From Deltaproteobacteria bacterium (GTDB taxonomy: Bacteria > Desulfobacterota > Desulfobacteria > Desulfobacterales > Desulfosarcinaceae), in the NCBI GenBank assembly GCA_021824175.1, contig JAKALP010000026.1, forward strand, positions 1-64,000: a stretch of 64,000 nt of DNA, written 5' to 3'. The notes under the pieces were generated by a model, which was not told the origin of the DNA, did not search any database, and saw nothing but the letters and a program-made list of their open reading frames with translations. Positions 50,161 through 59,568 of the stretch are shown piece after piece. The translations under genes and the position numbers were made by a program. Each line of letters begins with the position of its first letter. The stretch's first letter is position 1.

Positions 50161-51195
50161 ATGAAAGCAACCATTTTTCGCGCGCCAGGGGATGTTCGGG
50201 TTGAAAATGTTCCCGACCCGTCGCTCAGGGAGCCCACCGATGCCATTGTACGTGTGACGCATGCCTGCATCTGTGGCTCGGACCTGTGGTTTTACCGGGG
50301 GCAGACACCATTTGAGCCCGGCTGGCGCACGGGCCACGAGTGGATGGGCATTGTCGAAGCGGTCGGCGCCGCGGTCCGCACCATCAAAAAGGGCGATCGC
50401 GTGATTGCGCCCTTTGCTTTTTCCGATGGCGAGTGTGAATTTTGCCGCAAAGGCTTGCAGACCTCGTGTCTTCATGGCGGTTTTTGGGGGACGACCAACG
50501 ACGGCGGGCAGGGGGAGATGGTTCGCGCCCCCTATGCCGACGCCAATCTGGTGGTTCTGCCCCCGAGCCTTGAAAATGACGCCGTGCTGCTGAAATCCAC
50601 GCTGCCCCTCACCGATGTCATGGGTACCGGGCATCACGCGGCGGTCTGCGCCGGGGTGCGTAAAGGCGCAACCGCGGCCGTGGTGGGTGATGGCGCGGTG
50701 GGATTATGCGGCGTGCTTGCGGCCCGCCGGCTCGGCGCCGAGCGCATCATTGTCCTGGGACACCAGCCCGGGCGCATGAAATTGGCCCAAAAATTCGGCG
50801 CCACCGACCTTGTCATGAGCAGCGGCCAGGAAGCCATCGGTCAAGTGTTGGAAATGACCAAGGGCGGAGCCCAGGCCGTGCTCGAATGCGTGGGCACGAG
50901 CGATGCCCTGAACAGCGCCATTGGCGTCTGCCGCCCCGGCGGCCGGGTGGGCTTCGTCGGCGTGCCCCACCACAGCACGGAGATGGATTTCCGGAGAATG
51001 TTCTACCACAACATTGCCTTGCAGGGCGGCGTGGCGCCGGTGCGCGCCTATATTCCTGATCTGCTGGCCGATGTGCTGGCCGGCCGGCTCGATCCTTCGC
51101 CGGTCCTGGACATGACCGTCGATTTGGCCGGCGTGCCCCAGGGGTATAAGGCCATGGATTCACGCCAGGCGATCAAGGTGATGGTCACGGTGTGA
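50161..51195 (+). CDS. Zinc-dependent alcohol dehydrogenase, MDR family
   Basis: The start at 50161 (MKATIFRAPGDVRVENV) follows GGAGGGCCTGAAT and gives 344 residues. Catalytic zinc ligands are in CICGSDLWFYRG and TGHEWMG. The structural zinc loop reads GECEFCRKGLQTSC, three Cys where the family usually has four, the first being replaced. The NAD(P) fold is VVGDGAVGLCGVLAARRLGA. It is close to threonine/sorbitol dehydrogenase-like proteins; the substrate is unknown. A cupin gene follows 96 bases on. Confidence 0.88.
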   Translation: MKATIFRAPGDVRVENVPDPSLREPTDAIVRVTHACICGSDLWFYRGQTPFEPGWRTGHEWMGIVEAVGAAVRTIKKGDRVIAPFAFSDGECEFCRKGLQTSCLHGGFWGTTNDGGQGEMVRAPYADANLVVLPPSLENDAVLLKSTLPLTDVMGTGHHAAVCAGVRKGATAAVVGDGAVGLCGVLAARRLGAERIIVLGHQPGRMKLAQKFGATDLVMSSGQEAIGQVLEMTKGGAQAVLECVGTSDALNSAIGVCRPGGRVGFVGVPHHSTEMDFRRMFYHNIALQGGVAPVRAYIPDLLADVLAGRLDPSPVLDMTVDLAGVPQGYKAMDSRQAIKVMVTV

Positions 51196-51291
51196 CCGCG
51201 AGATTCAGCGCACAGTTGCTCACCAGACGCAGCCCACGGAATATTCGGCGTGCCAGCCCGGAAGCAATCAACTCAACAAGGAGGATATTCA

Positions 51292-51699
51292 ATGGAGATC
51301 AAGCGAAGCGGCGCACAGCCCACAGGCAAAGGACCAGCCGAGTACTTCACCGGCACGGTACATTACGCTCCTCTGTTTCAGGGAAAGAATCCGGCGCGGA
51401 CCCTCGGGGCCAGCGTCACCTTTGAGCCGGGCGCACGCACGGCATGGCACTCCCATCCCCTGGGGCAGACCCTGATCGTAACGGCCGGCCATGGTCTCGT
51501 GCAGAGATGGGACGGCCCGGTGGAAGAAATTCGACCAGGAGATGTAGTCTGGATCGCTGCGGGTGAAAAGCATTGGCATGGCGCTACGGCGACTTTGGCC
51601 ATGACCCACATCGCCATCCAGGATCAGCTCGACGGCAAGCTCGTCGACTGGATGGAGAAGGTAAGCGACGAGCAGTACCAATCCGGATCCAACAGATAA
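51292..51699 (+). CDS. Cupin-domain protein
   Basis: The start at 51292 follows AAGGAGGATATTCA and gives 135 residues. A single cupin barrel has metal ligands in [16 protein letters not shown] (His, His, Gln) and [15 protein letters not shown] (His). It resembles the small carboxymuconolactone-linked/mandelonitrile-lyase-like cupins often found next to zinc dehydrogenases. An enzyme role with the dehydrogenase is likely but unproven. Confidence 0.85.
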   Translation: MEIKRSGAQPTGKGPAEYFTGTVHYAPLFQGKNPARTLGASVTFEPGARTAWHSHPLGQTLIVTAGHGLVQRWDGPVEEIRPGDVVWIAAGEKHWHGATATLAMTHIAIQDQLDGKLVDWMEKVSDEQYQSGSNR

Positions 51700-52208
51700 A
51701 AAGAAGTAAACCTTTTTTAGGATGGCGTGGAGTACAGGCCGTCGCAATAAAGCTTTTGTTTCTACAAGCTCTCTTTGAATTGATCATCACGCGAGAATCG
51801 GTGGAAAAAGAGCAATAGCGGCGTAAATCCTTGTGGAATAGGATGCAACGGTATTTCGCGCTGGTATTCCACTGGTATTTTTTTGGTATTAACATTCTGA
51901 TTTTTTTTCCTTAAGCTGCACCACAAGAGTGGCAACAGGGGGTGCCATTGGCCAACCGAGTAATTTATGGGCGGCACTCCTCACTTAAGGAGTAGGGTGG
52001 ATCGAAAATTAAGGAATCAAATCGAGCCGGGCCTGTGCCATGATCAATTATACTGGGGGCAAGAGGTTATTCTCAAGCTGCTGCCGCTTATTTTGAAATG
52101 CGGCGCGTGGGGCCTTAAATCCACCCAATGATTCATGACGAAGATCTTTTTAAGCTTGGATTCAGTTTCCGGTACTGAGGCGGCGGGAAAGAGCAGGGGG
52201 GAGGGCTT
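51700..52208. other. 509-base AT-richer intergenic stretch
   Basis: No supported gene. CCTTTTTTAGGATGGCGTG at 51708-51726 looks like one arm of the REP-like family. T-runs near 51879 and 51900 could end transcripts from the left, but no clean hairpin precedes them. Confidence 0.4.
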
Positions 52209-52616
52209 GTGACCATCGCAAGGAGGCAGGACCGGATACTTTTAGTGGACGATGAGCCTGATGTTGCGATGATCATGTCGATGTTTCTCAAGAAATCCGG
52301 ATACCGGGTTGTCTCAACCACCAGCAGTGCCACCGCCTTGCAGATGTTCCTTGAGAATTCGGATCAATTCGCCCTGTTGATTACGGATCTAACCATGCCC
52401 CATCTCAGCGGGATCGATCTGGCTCGTAACGTCCGGGGCGTGCGGCCCGATATCCCGGTGATTCTGTGCACGGGTTATGGTGAAGAAATCGGTTGGGAGC
52501 TTGCCAGCAGGTTGAAGTTATCGGCTTGCCTAGGAAAACCCGTGGACAGGGAGAGATTCATAATGACGGTTCGAGGCGCCTTGTCGCAGACAGGAGAAAA
52601 CAGACAATCGACTTGA
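52209..52616 (+). CDS. Single-domain response regulator (CheY-like receiver)
   Basis: The 135-residue protein starts at GTG after GGGGGAGGGCTT. Acidic pocket DDEPD near 14-18, phospho-acceptor Asp in LLITDLTMPHLSG, Thr in ILCTGYGEE and Lys in CLGKPVDRERF are all present. There is no output domain. It is probably phosphorylated by a hybrid or the histidine kinase at 55915-57840, but the partner is not shown. Confidence 0.9.
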   Translation: MTIARRQDRILLVDDEPDVAMIMSMFLKKSGYRVVSTTSSATALQMFLENSDQFALLITDLTMPHLSGIDLARNVRGVRPDIPVILCTGYGEEIGWELASRLKLSACLGKPVDRERFIMTVRGALSQTGENRQST

Positions 52617-52658
52617 ATACCGGCATAAACCCCGGTAAGGTAGAAATCGATTTTATTT

Positions 52659-52713
52659 ACAAGCCATCACGAAAAAGTATTTTGATTCAAAATCTCTTTT
52701 TTAGATAGCTTGT
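52659..52713. repeat. REP-like palindromic element
   Basis: ACAAGCCATCACGAAAAAG and its near-inverse CTTTTTTAGATAGCTTGT flank a short centre. It lies between the receiver and PAS-LuxR genes. Confidence 0.65.
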
Positions 52714-52781
52714 AGTTTCATCACTTTTGAGCTTGGCTACAACGGTACGTCGACTTAGTCTCTAACTGGATCCGGTGAATT

Positions 52782-53765
52782 ATGGTAACAAAAAGTGATG
52801 CCACCAGCGATTTACAGAAGAGAACAGACGGATCAATCGATATTCAGGCCCGTCAGTCCAAGTTAAATAAGGAATGCCAAGGCATCCAACCGTTTTTTGA
52901 ATTCATCCGGCACCACGTGCCGTCTACCAACGAACCCGACCTGTTTACCATCCTTTTTTATCTGAATCCGCACTGGACGGTTCTGTCGACTGTCGAAGAC
53001 GGAGTCATCGTGGCGGCCAATGACGCCTTCTATGAGATTACCGGGTATAGTGAGGCGGAGGTGATCGGGCGGCCCTCCTCAAGTCTAGGCCTCCTGCCGC
53101 AGTCAGAAATGCGCAACAGTCTAGTACTCCTGTTGTCCGAGAAACAGAAGTTGACTTCACTGCCGATAACCGTCCAGCATAAGAATGGAGGGATTTTGCA
53201 TTTGGTCGGGGCGGTCCAGCTCTTGAAATACAACAACGAGCGATATCTTCTCAGCGTTATGACTGAAAAAATAAAAGAAGAGGGGCTTGAGAAAGCGTTA
53301 AAGACTCAAGAGATCCAGGTAGCGGAACTTTCGGCCCGGCTCAAGGAAATGACGACGGCTTTGCGGGTCTTCGGGGATGCATGGGGCCAGGAGAAGGCCG
53401 CTATTCAGTGGCGCATCAAATATCACATCAATGTCAATGTGTTGCCATATGTCGAAAAGATCAGATCAACCCGCAACCGCGGTGAGCTGATGAATATTAT
53501 CCGGATTATCGAAGAAAACCTGCAGGATTTGAACCCGGTCTTTACCAACGACGGCGGAATTGCCAGCGATGATTTTACTCCGTCCGAGAACCAGATCATC
53601 CAATTGGTGAAACATGGCAAGAGCAGTAAAGAAATAGCGGAACTGCTGAATCTCTCGACCAAAGCAATTTCGTTTCACCGCAGCAATATCCGCAAAAAGA
53701 TGAAACTGGTTAATAAGAAAGTCAGCCTGGCGAACATTCTTCGAAACTTGGATGTCGTTTCCTGA
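52782..53765 (+). CDS. PAS-domain LuxR-type transcription regulator
   Basis: The 327-residue protein has a PAS fold at about 60-170 (TVEDGVIVAANDAFYEITGYSEAEVIGR), a helical linker, and a C-terminal LuxR HTH at about 265-325 (LVKHGKSSKEIAELLNLSTKAISFHRSNIRKKM). The PAS may bind a redox or small-molecule ligand; no heme or flavin signature can be read. This is a common signalling plan in Desulfobacterota. ATG 52782 has no strong ribosome site. Confidence 0.88.
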   Translation: MVTKSDATSDLQKRTDGSIDIQARQSKLNKECQGIQPFFEFIRHHVPSTNEPDLFTILFYLNPHWTVLSTVEDGVIVAANDAFYEITGYSEAEVIGRPSSSLGLLPQSEMRNSLVLLLSEKQKLTSLPITVQHKNGGILHLVGAVQLLKYNNERYLLSVMTEKIKEEGLEKALKTQEIQVAELSARLKEMTTALRVFGDAWGQEKAAIQWRIKYHINVNVLPYVEKIRSTRNRGELMNIIRIIEENLQDLNPVFTNDGGIASDDFTPSENQIIQLVKHGKSSKEIAELLNLSTKAISFHRSNIRKKMKLVNKKVSLANILRNLDVVS

Positions 53766-53929
53766 CAATGAGATGATCCCCGCTCGACCTCCGCAATGCG
53801 CGCAAGCCGCCGCCTTGCTGATACCACCGAGAAGATTAATTTTTCTGTGATGCCTTTTTCTCCTCTGTTACCCCCGAGAACCTGGAGCAAATGACGGGTC
53901 TTCCATTGCCCGCCCGATCACACCTGATT

Positions 53930-54337
53930 TCAAGCCACGCCTTTGGCGCGCAAAAAGGGTGCGTATTTTTTATCCGTTACCTTGATGTGGTTAGTGATCC
54001 AGTCTCTGAGAAAATTTAACACGTCGACCGAAAACATGTTGGAGCCTTTTTGCAATTCATTCTGGTATCCCGCCACTTTTTCGATGAAGGCATCATGCTG
54101 GTGCTTGTGACCAGTCGCTTCGCTGTATTTGTGTTTGATAAATAGTTGCTCTTCGGTAGTAAAGTGCTTGCGGGTATAGTCCGCCAATTGGTCCACAATG
54201 GTCTTAAGCACGTCCTTGCCTTTGCGTTGCATCATATGGTCATGCAACGTGTTGATGATGGAAATCAGTTGTTGGTGTTGGCTATCGATTTGCTTTATTC
54301 CGACGTTTAGCTCTTCGCTCCACTTAATGATGGCCAT
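53930..54337 (-). CDS. Bacteriohemerythrin
   Basis: The 135-residue four-helix protein binds O2 at a di-iron site. Ligands in order: His21 in DSQHQQL, His58 and Glu62 in RKHFTTEEQLF, His77/81 in GHKHQHDAF, and His plus Asp in TNHIKVTDKKYAP. It is probably an oxygen sensor or store in an oxygen-sensitive cell. AAAGGAGAGATAGC precedes the ATG. It is likely independent of the EAL-HDOD gene upstream (50-base gap), though they share direction. Confidence 0.93.
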   Translation of the reverse strand: MAIIKWSEELNVGIKQIDSQHQQLISIINTLHDHMMQRKGKDVLKTIVDQLADYTRKHFTTEEQLFIKHKYSEATGHKHQHDAFIEKVAGYQNELQKGSNMFSVDVLNFLRDWITNHIKVTDKKYAPFLRAKGVA

Positions 54338-54386
54338 GCTATCTCTCCTTTCAATGCGGTGACGGGCTGAACCCGTCCCAACGGGC

Positions 54387-55640
54387 TTAACTCAGAAGAT
54401 GGCGATGCATGTTGTTGGCCCATATGATCGACCTCAGCGAAGCAGCGGCGACCTCTTTCTCCGCCAGATGGAGTTCTTTGCAGTAAAAAGAAATATCGTC
54501 GGGCAGGGATTGTTCGATCGCCACCAGCAAGCGCAAATACTTATGATAGGTTGATTTCTCATTGACATACCCGGCCTTGATATTCTCCGCAATCGGCAGC
54601 TGACTCAGCAGATCGGCCATGGGCGTATCCAGCATCGCATCCATGAGCGACAACAACCCGAATAGAAACAGGGTCTCCGGGTTTTCATTACGAATCTGAT
54701 TTTCATTGGCCAGTTCTTCCAAAAGCTTGCCGCGATTGAGGGACATGATGTAGAGCTCCGGGCTTTTCTTGCCCAGCAGGTCAGACAAGATCACCATGCG
54801 CAGCCAGCTTCTCAACCGTTTCATACCCAGCAAGGTGATGGCATATCGGATGGAAGTGACTCGCGCGGAAAAACCAAAGGCCGCGCTGTTGAGAAATCGC
54901 AGCAGGCGGTAGGTGATGCTGGGATCGGCGGCGATCACTTTCTCAACTTTTTCCGGACCGGCGGAAGTGTCTTCAACCACCTGTAGCACACGCAATTTCG
55001 ACAACTCGGTGGAGCCGATTTTACGCCCGCGCAGCATCTCCGGTTTGGCGAAATAGTAGCCCTGGTAAAGGGTGAAGCCCATGCTTTTCAAATCCGGCAG
55101 AATCGCGCGATCTTCTACTTTTTCGGCAATGCGGATGGCTCTGCTATCCTGGAATACCCCGCAGATCGCTTCAATATCCGCAACGGATTTATTCAACACA
55201 TCGACTTTAATAATATCTGCCACATCCAAGAGGGGGCCGATATCTTTTCGACCCTCAAAATCGTCAATGGCCACCAGATAGCCCTGCTGTTTGTAGTGCA
55301 CCAGCAATTCGATGAGAGGAGCGGAGGGCAGCACATTTTCAAGGACCTCGATAACCGTCACCGAGGGCGGCAACCCTTCGGGCGCTCCCTGCATCAAGAG
55401 CTTTTCCGTAAAATTGATACTGATCTTTTTGGTCTGATCCAAGTCCTCCTGGGAGCGGATGAAGCCGCTGGTCGCCACTGAAAAGGTGGCCAGGTCTTCA
55501 TCCTTGACCGCCGCCAAATTGGATTCGGGACCAGAGCGGAACAGCAATTCATAGCCCCAGATCTGACCATGATCATAAAAGATCGGCTGGCGCGCGACAA
55601 AGAAATGGTCATAAATCTCGTTGGCAGGGCCGGGTTTCAT
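54387..55640 (-). CDS. EAL and HDOD domain signalling protein (YuxH-like)
   Basis: The start at 55640 (MKPGPANEIYDHFFVARQPIFY) after GAGGTGCGCTCA gives 417 residues. The N-terminal EAL-like domain opens QPIFYDHGQIWGYELLFRSG, so the catalytic E-A-L is changed to E-L-L and c-di-GMP hydrolysis is doubtful; LVAIDDFEGRKDIG follows. The C-terminal HDOD domain has AADPSITYRLLRFLNSAAFG. Such proteins act as regulators rather than enzymes. Confidence 0.88.
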   Translation of the reverse strand: MKPGPANEIYDHFFVARQPIFYDHGQIWGYELLFRSGPESNLAAVKDEDLATFSVATSGFIRSQEDLDQTKKISINFTEKLLMQGAPEGLPPSVTVIEVLENVLPSAPLIELLVHYKQQGYLVAIDDFEGRKDIGPLLDVADIIKVDVLNKSVADIEAICGVFQDSRAIRIAEKVEDRAILPDLKSMGFTLYQGYYFAKPEMLRGRKIGSTELSKLRVLQVVEDTSAGPEKVEKVIAADPSITYRLLRFLNSAAFGFSARVTSIRYAITLLGMKRLRSWLRMVILSDLLGKKSPELYIMSLNRGKLLEELANENQIRNENPETLFLFGLLSLMDAMLDTPMADLLSQLPIAENIKAGYVNEKSTYHKYLRLLVAIEQSLPDDISFYCKELHLAEKEVAAASLRSIIWANNMHRHLLS

Positions 55641-55914
55641 TGAGCGCACCTCATCATCTTGACCATAACTATATGAAATTCGGTCGCTAAAAGATGGTGG
55701 GCGGCTAAAGCACCCCAGGATCAATCCCATCGTTGGGTATATCGGTCATAACCGGGATATCTTAACAGGTTTGCGGCATTTTATTGGGCGGGTGGCCAAA
55801 AGATAATTTGAGATCGCTTATAGTGGGGTGACCTGTTTAAATCCACCTACAGGTTATTGCTAAAGATTTCAGACCTTCAGGGCGATCTATTCATATCGGC
55901 TATTTGGGCCGGCA

Positions 55915-57840
55915 GTGGAGGTTCGCCCAGTGGAGTACGTTCGATCTGAAAATAATATTTCTGAATCGGTCTCTTACCGGCGCAATTTGGAATCGGGCTA
56001 TCAAAAATGGCTCAATGTGTTATTCGTCGCCATTTCTTTGCCGGCCTACCTCTTTTTCGCTCATTTTTTCTATTTTTCGCGCAGCAATCCCTTTCAAGCC
56101 CGCATCTTTTTGTTTTTGTCCATCGTGTCACTGGTTACCCTGTTTCTGGTGCTTTGGCTGAAAGAGCAAAAGCATCTGGCCCTGCTAAAATGGATCGGGT
56201 CGACGACTATCTTCGCCTTCCTGGGCGCCAGCCTCATCTCCGGCTTATGCGGTGATGACATCTACATTTTTCTACCATGGATTTGCAGCTATCCGATCTC
56301 CCTCATGTTCATTTTCGGCAAGCGGGTCGGTCCGATCTGTTCATTGGTTTTCTACGCGGCGGCGGCCTGGATTATCCTTGGTCGTGACTTACCCCCCTGG
56401 ACCGAAGCGACCATTACACTGTTCAAGTATAATTTTTTGGCGGCTCTGTTCTTCATCCTGATTACCGCTTTCATCTCCGAGCTTATCCGGTTGTGGATGC
56501 GCAACAAGCTGCTCAACGCTCGCAACAAGTACAAGATCGCCGAGCAGGTCCAGCGCGAAACCAACACCGAGCTACAGAGGGAAATCGCTCTGCGAATTCA
56601 ATCTGAAAATGCCCTCGCCGAGAGTGAAACCCGCTACCGCACCCTGTTTCAGGAATCCTCCGTATCTCTGTGGGAAGAGGACTTCTCGGGCCTCAAGGCC
56701 TGCATCGATCAATTGGCGCTCGACCCAACCGAGGATCTCGAAAATTATTTCAAGAACCATCCGGGCGATTTAGAAACCTGCATCAAGGCCGTTCGGGTGG
56801 TCGCCGTCAATCAAGCCACGCTCAATCTTTATGAAGCGGATTCCACCGAGGACCTGCTGAATAAAATCCGCCGGATTCTGCCTTCCAATGTACCGGATTT
56901 CATCGAAAAACGGTTAACCGCGCTTTATCGAACCGGTCACTATGACGCCAAGGTCACGGCCCAGACGATTAATGGGCGGGTGCTTCATTTGTTGGTCAAT
57001 AGTAAAATCCAGGCGGGCTATGAGAAATCATGGAAGAAGGTTTATACTTCCGTTTATGACAACACCAGACAAGTCCAAATGGAAGAAGAGAAGAAGCGGA
57101 TCGACGAACAACTTCAGCGCTCCCGTCGGATTCAAGCCCTTGCTTCCCTGGCCGGCGGCATCGCCCATCAGTTTAACAACGGCCTGGCGATCATCCATGG
57201 AAGTCTGGATTTATTGGAACTGGATCTCCAGCCGGATTCAAAACATTTCCGGTTCATCGACACCATGCGCAATTCCGCCACCAAGCTGAACCTGCTGACG
57301 GAACAACTGTTGTCTTATGCCCGAGGCGGCAAATACCAACCCAAGAGTTTTTCGGTCAATCTGTTGATAGAAGAACAAATTGCTACCAACAAATGCATGC
57401 GCAACAAATCCGTAAAGATCACCACGAAGTTCGATCCGGAAATTTGTCTGTGCAATGGAGATATTACCCAAATCAACATTGTGCTGGGGGCCGTGCTGAC
57501 CAACGCGGTGGAAGCCCTCAAGGAGACCGGAGAGGTCATGATCGCCACCCGGAGGCTTCGAATCGCAAATGGCGCTTCATCTAAACTGAATTTGGCGCCC
57601 GGCGTCTATGCGGAGATCATGGTCGAAGACAATGGCATCGGCATGGATGAACCGACCCTGCAACAGGTGTTTGACCCCTTTTTCACCACCAAATTTGTGG
57701 GGCGCGGTTTAGGCATGGCCGCGGCCTATGGCATCGTGAAAAACCACGACGGCCGGATCACGGTGGATTCTGTTCTCCACCAAGGCACCCGGGTGTCCAT
57801 CTATTTGCCGGCCGTGAACGACTCGAACGCAGTTTCATAA
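55915..57840 (+). CDS. Membrane sensor histidine kinase
   Basis: The 641-residue protein starts at a GTG. About six membrane helices occupy 33-190, followed by a coiled coil and a PAS-like region (about 235-385). The HisKA box has His418 in AGGIAHQFNNGLAII; the ATPase has TNAVEAL, VEDNGIGMDEP and FFTTKFVGRGLGMAAAYGIV. No receiver is fused. The stand-alone receiver at 52209-52616 is a candidate partner. Confidence 0.9.
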   Translation: MEVRPVEYVRSENNISESVSYRRNLESGYQKWLNVLFVAISLPAYLFFAHFFYFSRSNPFQARIFLFLSIVSLVTLFLVLWLKEQKHLALLKWIGSTTIFAFLGASLISGLCGDDIYIFLPWICSYPISLMFIFGKRVGPICSLVFYAAAAWIILGRDLPPWTEATITLFKYNFLAALFFILITAFISELIRLWMRNKLLNARNKYKIAEQVQRETNTELQREIALRIQSENALAESETRYRTLFQESSVSLWEEDFSGLKACIDQLALDPTEDLENYFKNHPGDLETCIKAVRVVAVNQATLNLYEADSTEDLLNKIRRILPSNVPDFIEKRLTALYRTGHYDAKVTAQTINGRVLHLLVNSKIQAGYEKSWKKVYTSVYDNTRQVQMEEEKKRIDEQLQRSRRIQALASLAGGIAHQFNNGLAIIHGSLDLLELDLQPDSKHFRFIDTMRNSATKLNLLTEQLLSYARGGKYQPKSFSVNLLIEEQIATNKCMRNKSVKITTKFDPEICLCNGDITQINIVLGAVLTNAVEALKETGEVMIATRRLRIANGASSKLNLAPGVYAEIMVEDNGIGMDEPTLQQVFDPFFTTKFVGRGLGMAAAYGIVKNHDGRITVDSVLHQGTRVSIYLPAVNDSNAVS

Positions 57841-58062
57841 TGAATTTATAAACCAGATAGCTTAAGGGGCGGGAAGTTCTCGTTTATTGGCGCATCATTC
57901 CCGTCCCGCATAAATTTGGCCTAAACTGGGGCTAAAATATGCGATCGCCCTGCAAGTTTGCACCCTTGCCATTGACCATAAGATAAAGTTCTTCTAAACT
58001 CGCCTGAAAATATTTTTTCCAAATAAGCTTAAAACCCCAAGAATGGAAACGGTGAAAATCGA

Positions 58063-58929
58063 ATGAAGCAAACGACTTTACTGGCGCAAGGGCTTGGTTT
58101 TCCCGAAGGACCGCGCTGGCACGCCGGCCAATTGTGGTTTTCCGATTTTCGTACCCGAAAAATATCAACCATAGACCTCCATGGCACGCTGCGGACCATC
58201 ATTGAAGTGCCCGGCACGCCCTCCGGCCTGGGGTGGCTGCCGGACAACACCTTGCTGGTGGTCTCCATGACCGATCGCCGGCTTTTGAAACTCAAAGAAG
58301 AACAGCTGACAGTGTTCGCGGACTTGAGCCAATTGGCATCATACCATTGTAACGATATGGTGGTGGATTCCAAAGGAAACGCCTATATCGGGAATTTCGG
58401 CGCACCCATCGGAACGCCGACCGCCAAACTGGCGCAAATCATTCTGGTCAAGCCCAACGGCGAAAAACGCGTGGTGGCCGAAGAGATGGCCTTTCCCAAT
58501 GGCTGCGTTATCACGCCGGATGAAAAGACCTTTATTGTCGGCGAAACCTATGCGGCCCGCCTGACCGCTTTCGATATCGAAGCCGATGGCTCCCTCTCCA
58601 ATCGCCGTATCTGGGCCGTCTTCGACGACCTGGGCATTGTCACGGATCGAAGCAAACTGGTGCATCGCATACTGCCAGACGGCATCTGCCTGGATGCCGA
58701 AGGCGCCATCTGGGTAGCCTCACCCGGCCGCAGCGCCGAAGTACTTCGTGTCTTCGAAGGCGGCAGGATCGCAGACCGCATCAAAGTCGAAACCTTTCCC
58801 TATGCCTGCATGCTGGGCGGTCCGGACGGCAAGACCCTCTTCATTCTCACCTCCGATCTGGCCCGCGACGGCCTGGTGGGCAGAATTGAAACCATCCGGG
58901 TTGAAGCGCCCAGGGCCGGCTTTCCCTAA
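58063..58929 (+). CDS. SMP-30/gluconolactonase-like protein
   Basis: The 288-residue beta-propeller has the SMP-30 pattern: LGFPEGPRWHAGQLWFSD (metal-binding Glu), LSQLASYHCNDMVVDSKGNAYIGNF, and PDGICLDAEGAIWVASPG. Likely a calcium-dependent lactonase; the substrate is unknown. There is no good ribosome site. Confidence 0.88.
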   Translation: MKQTTLLAQGLGFPEGPRWHAGQLWFSDFRTRKISTIDLHGTLRTIIEVPGTPSGLGWLPDNTLLVVSMTDRRLLKLKEEQLTVFADLSQLASYHCNDMVVDSKGNAYIGNFGAPIGTPTAKLAQIILVKPNGEKRVVAEEMAFPNGCVITPDEKTFIVGETYAARLTAFDIEADGSLSNRRIWAVFDDLGIVTDRSKLVHRILPDGICLDAEGAIWVASPGRSAEVLRVFEGGRIADRIKVETFPYACMLGGPDGKTLFILTSDLARDGLVGRIETIRVEAPRAGFP

Positions 58930-59040
58930 GGTCAGCTTAGCCGTGGTTGGAACCACGATTCAAATTACACCCAAATATGACAATGTTATGCGAACTAAGT
59001 ACACACGGTAGTAATTACGATGGCGTATTGTTTCACCACC

Positions 59041-59292
59041 GGTCCAAGGCACAAAGGGACTAAGGGGCAGAGGGACAAAGGGACTGAGGCATAAAGCTGC
59101 AAAGGGTCAGAGTTGCGAAGACGCGAAGGCACAGAAGCGCACCGGCAATGTTATTTACTCTTTTTAGTCCACTGGCGGCTGAGGTTCTATCTTCGATGAT
59201 TTTTCCAATTGCCACATGCCATAAAAAACCGCTTCTATTTTGTCCCTTAGCCACCTAGTCCCTTTGCGCCTTTGCGCCTTTGCACCTTTGAA
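59041..59292. repeat. Inverted octamer arrays of the GGGACTAA type
   Basis: A tandem array at 59041-59112 (GGCACAAA, GGGACTAA, GGGGCAGA, GGGACAAA) faces inverted units at about 59237-59292. The intervening ~125 bases and the rest of the 58930-59568 gap hold no supported gene. Confidence 0.7.
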
Positions 59293-59568
59293 CCTTACGA
59301 TTACGAATAGACTGACCAGCAATATGTCACCGAATTTGTGCAGTAGAGCACTAAGCCGCACGGATCGGAACACCATCGGGGCGGTTGACGCCAATCACAG
59401 GGGTCTTACTATTAGGCCGCGGCTCCTGAAATCGCTTGCGTAGCCTCATCGACCATCATTGACCTCAACCCCATGAAACTCAGCCAACAGGTTTCCCTTC
59501 AATTCCTTCTCTTTTGATGCCGCGGTTGGAGCCCAATCCGACCATTAACTTTTCAAAGGAGAGAACCC

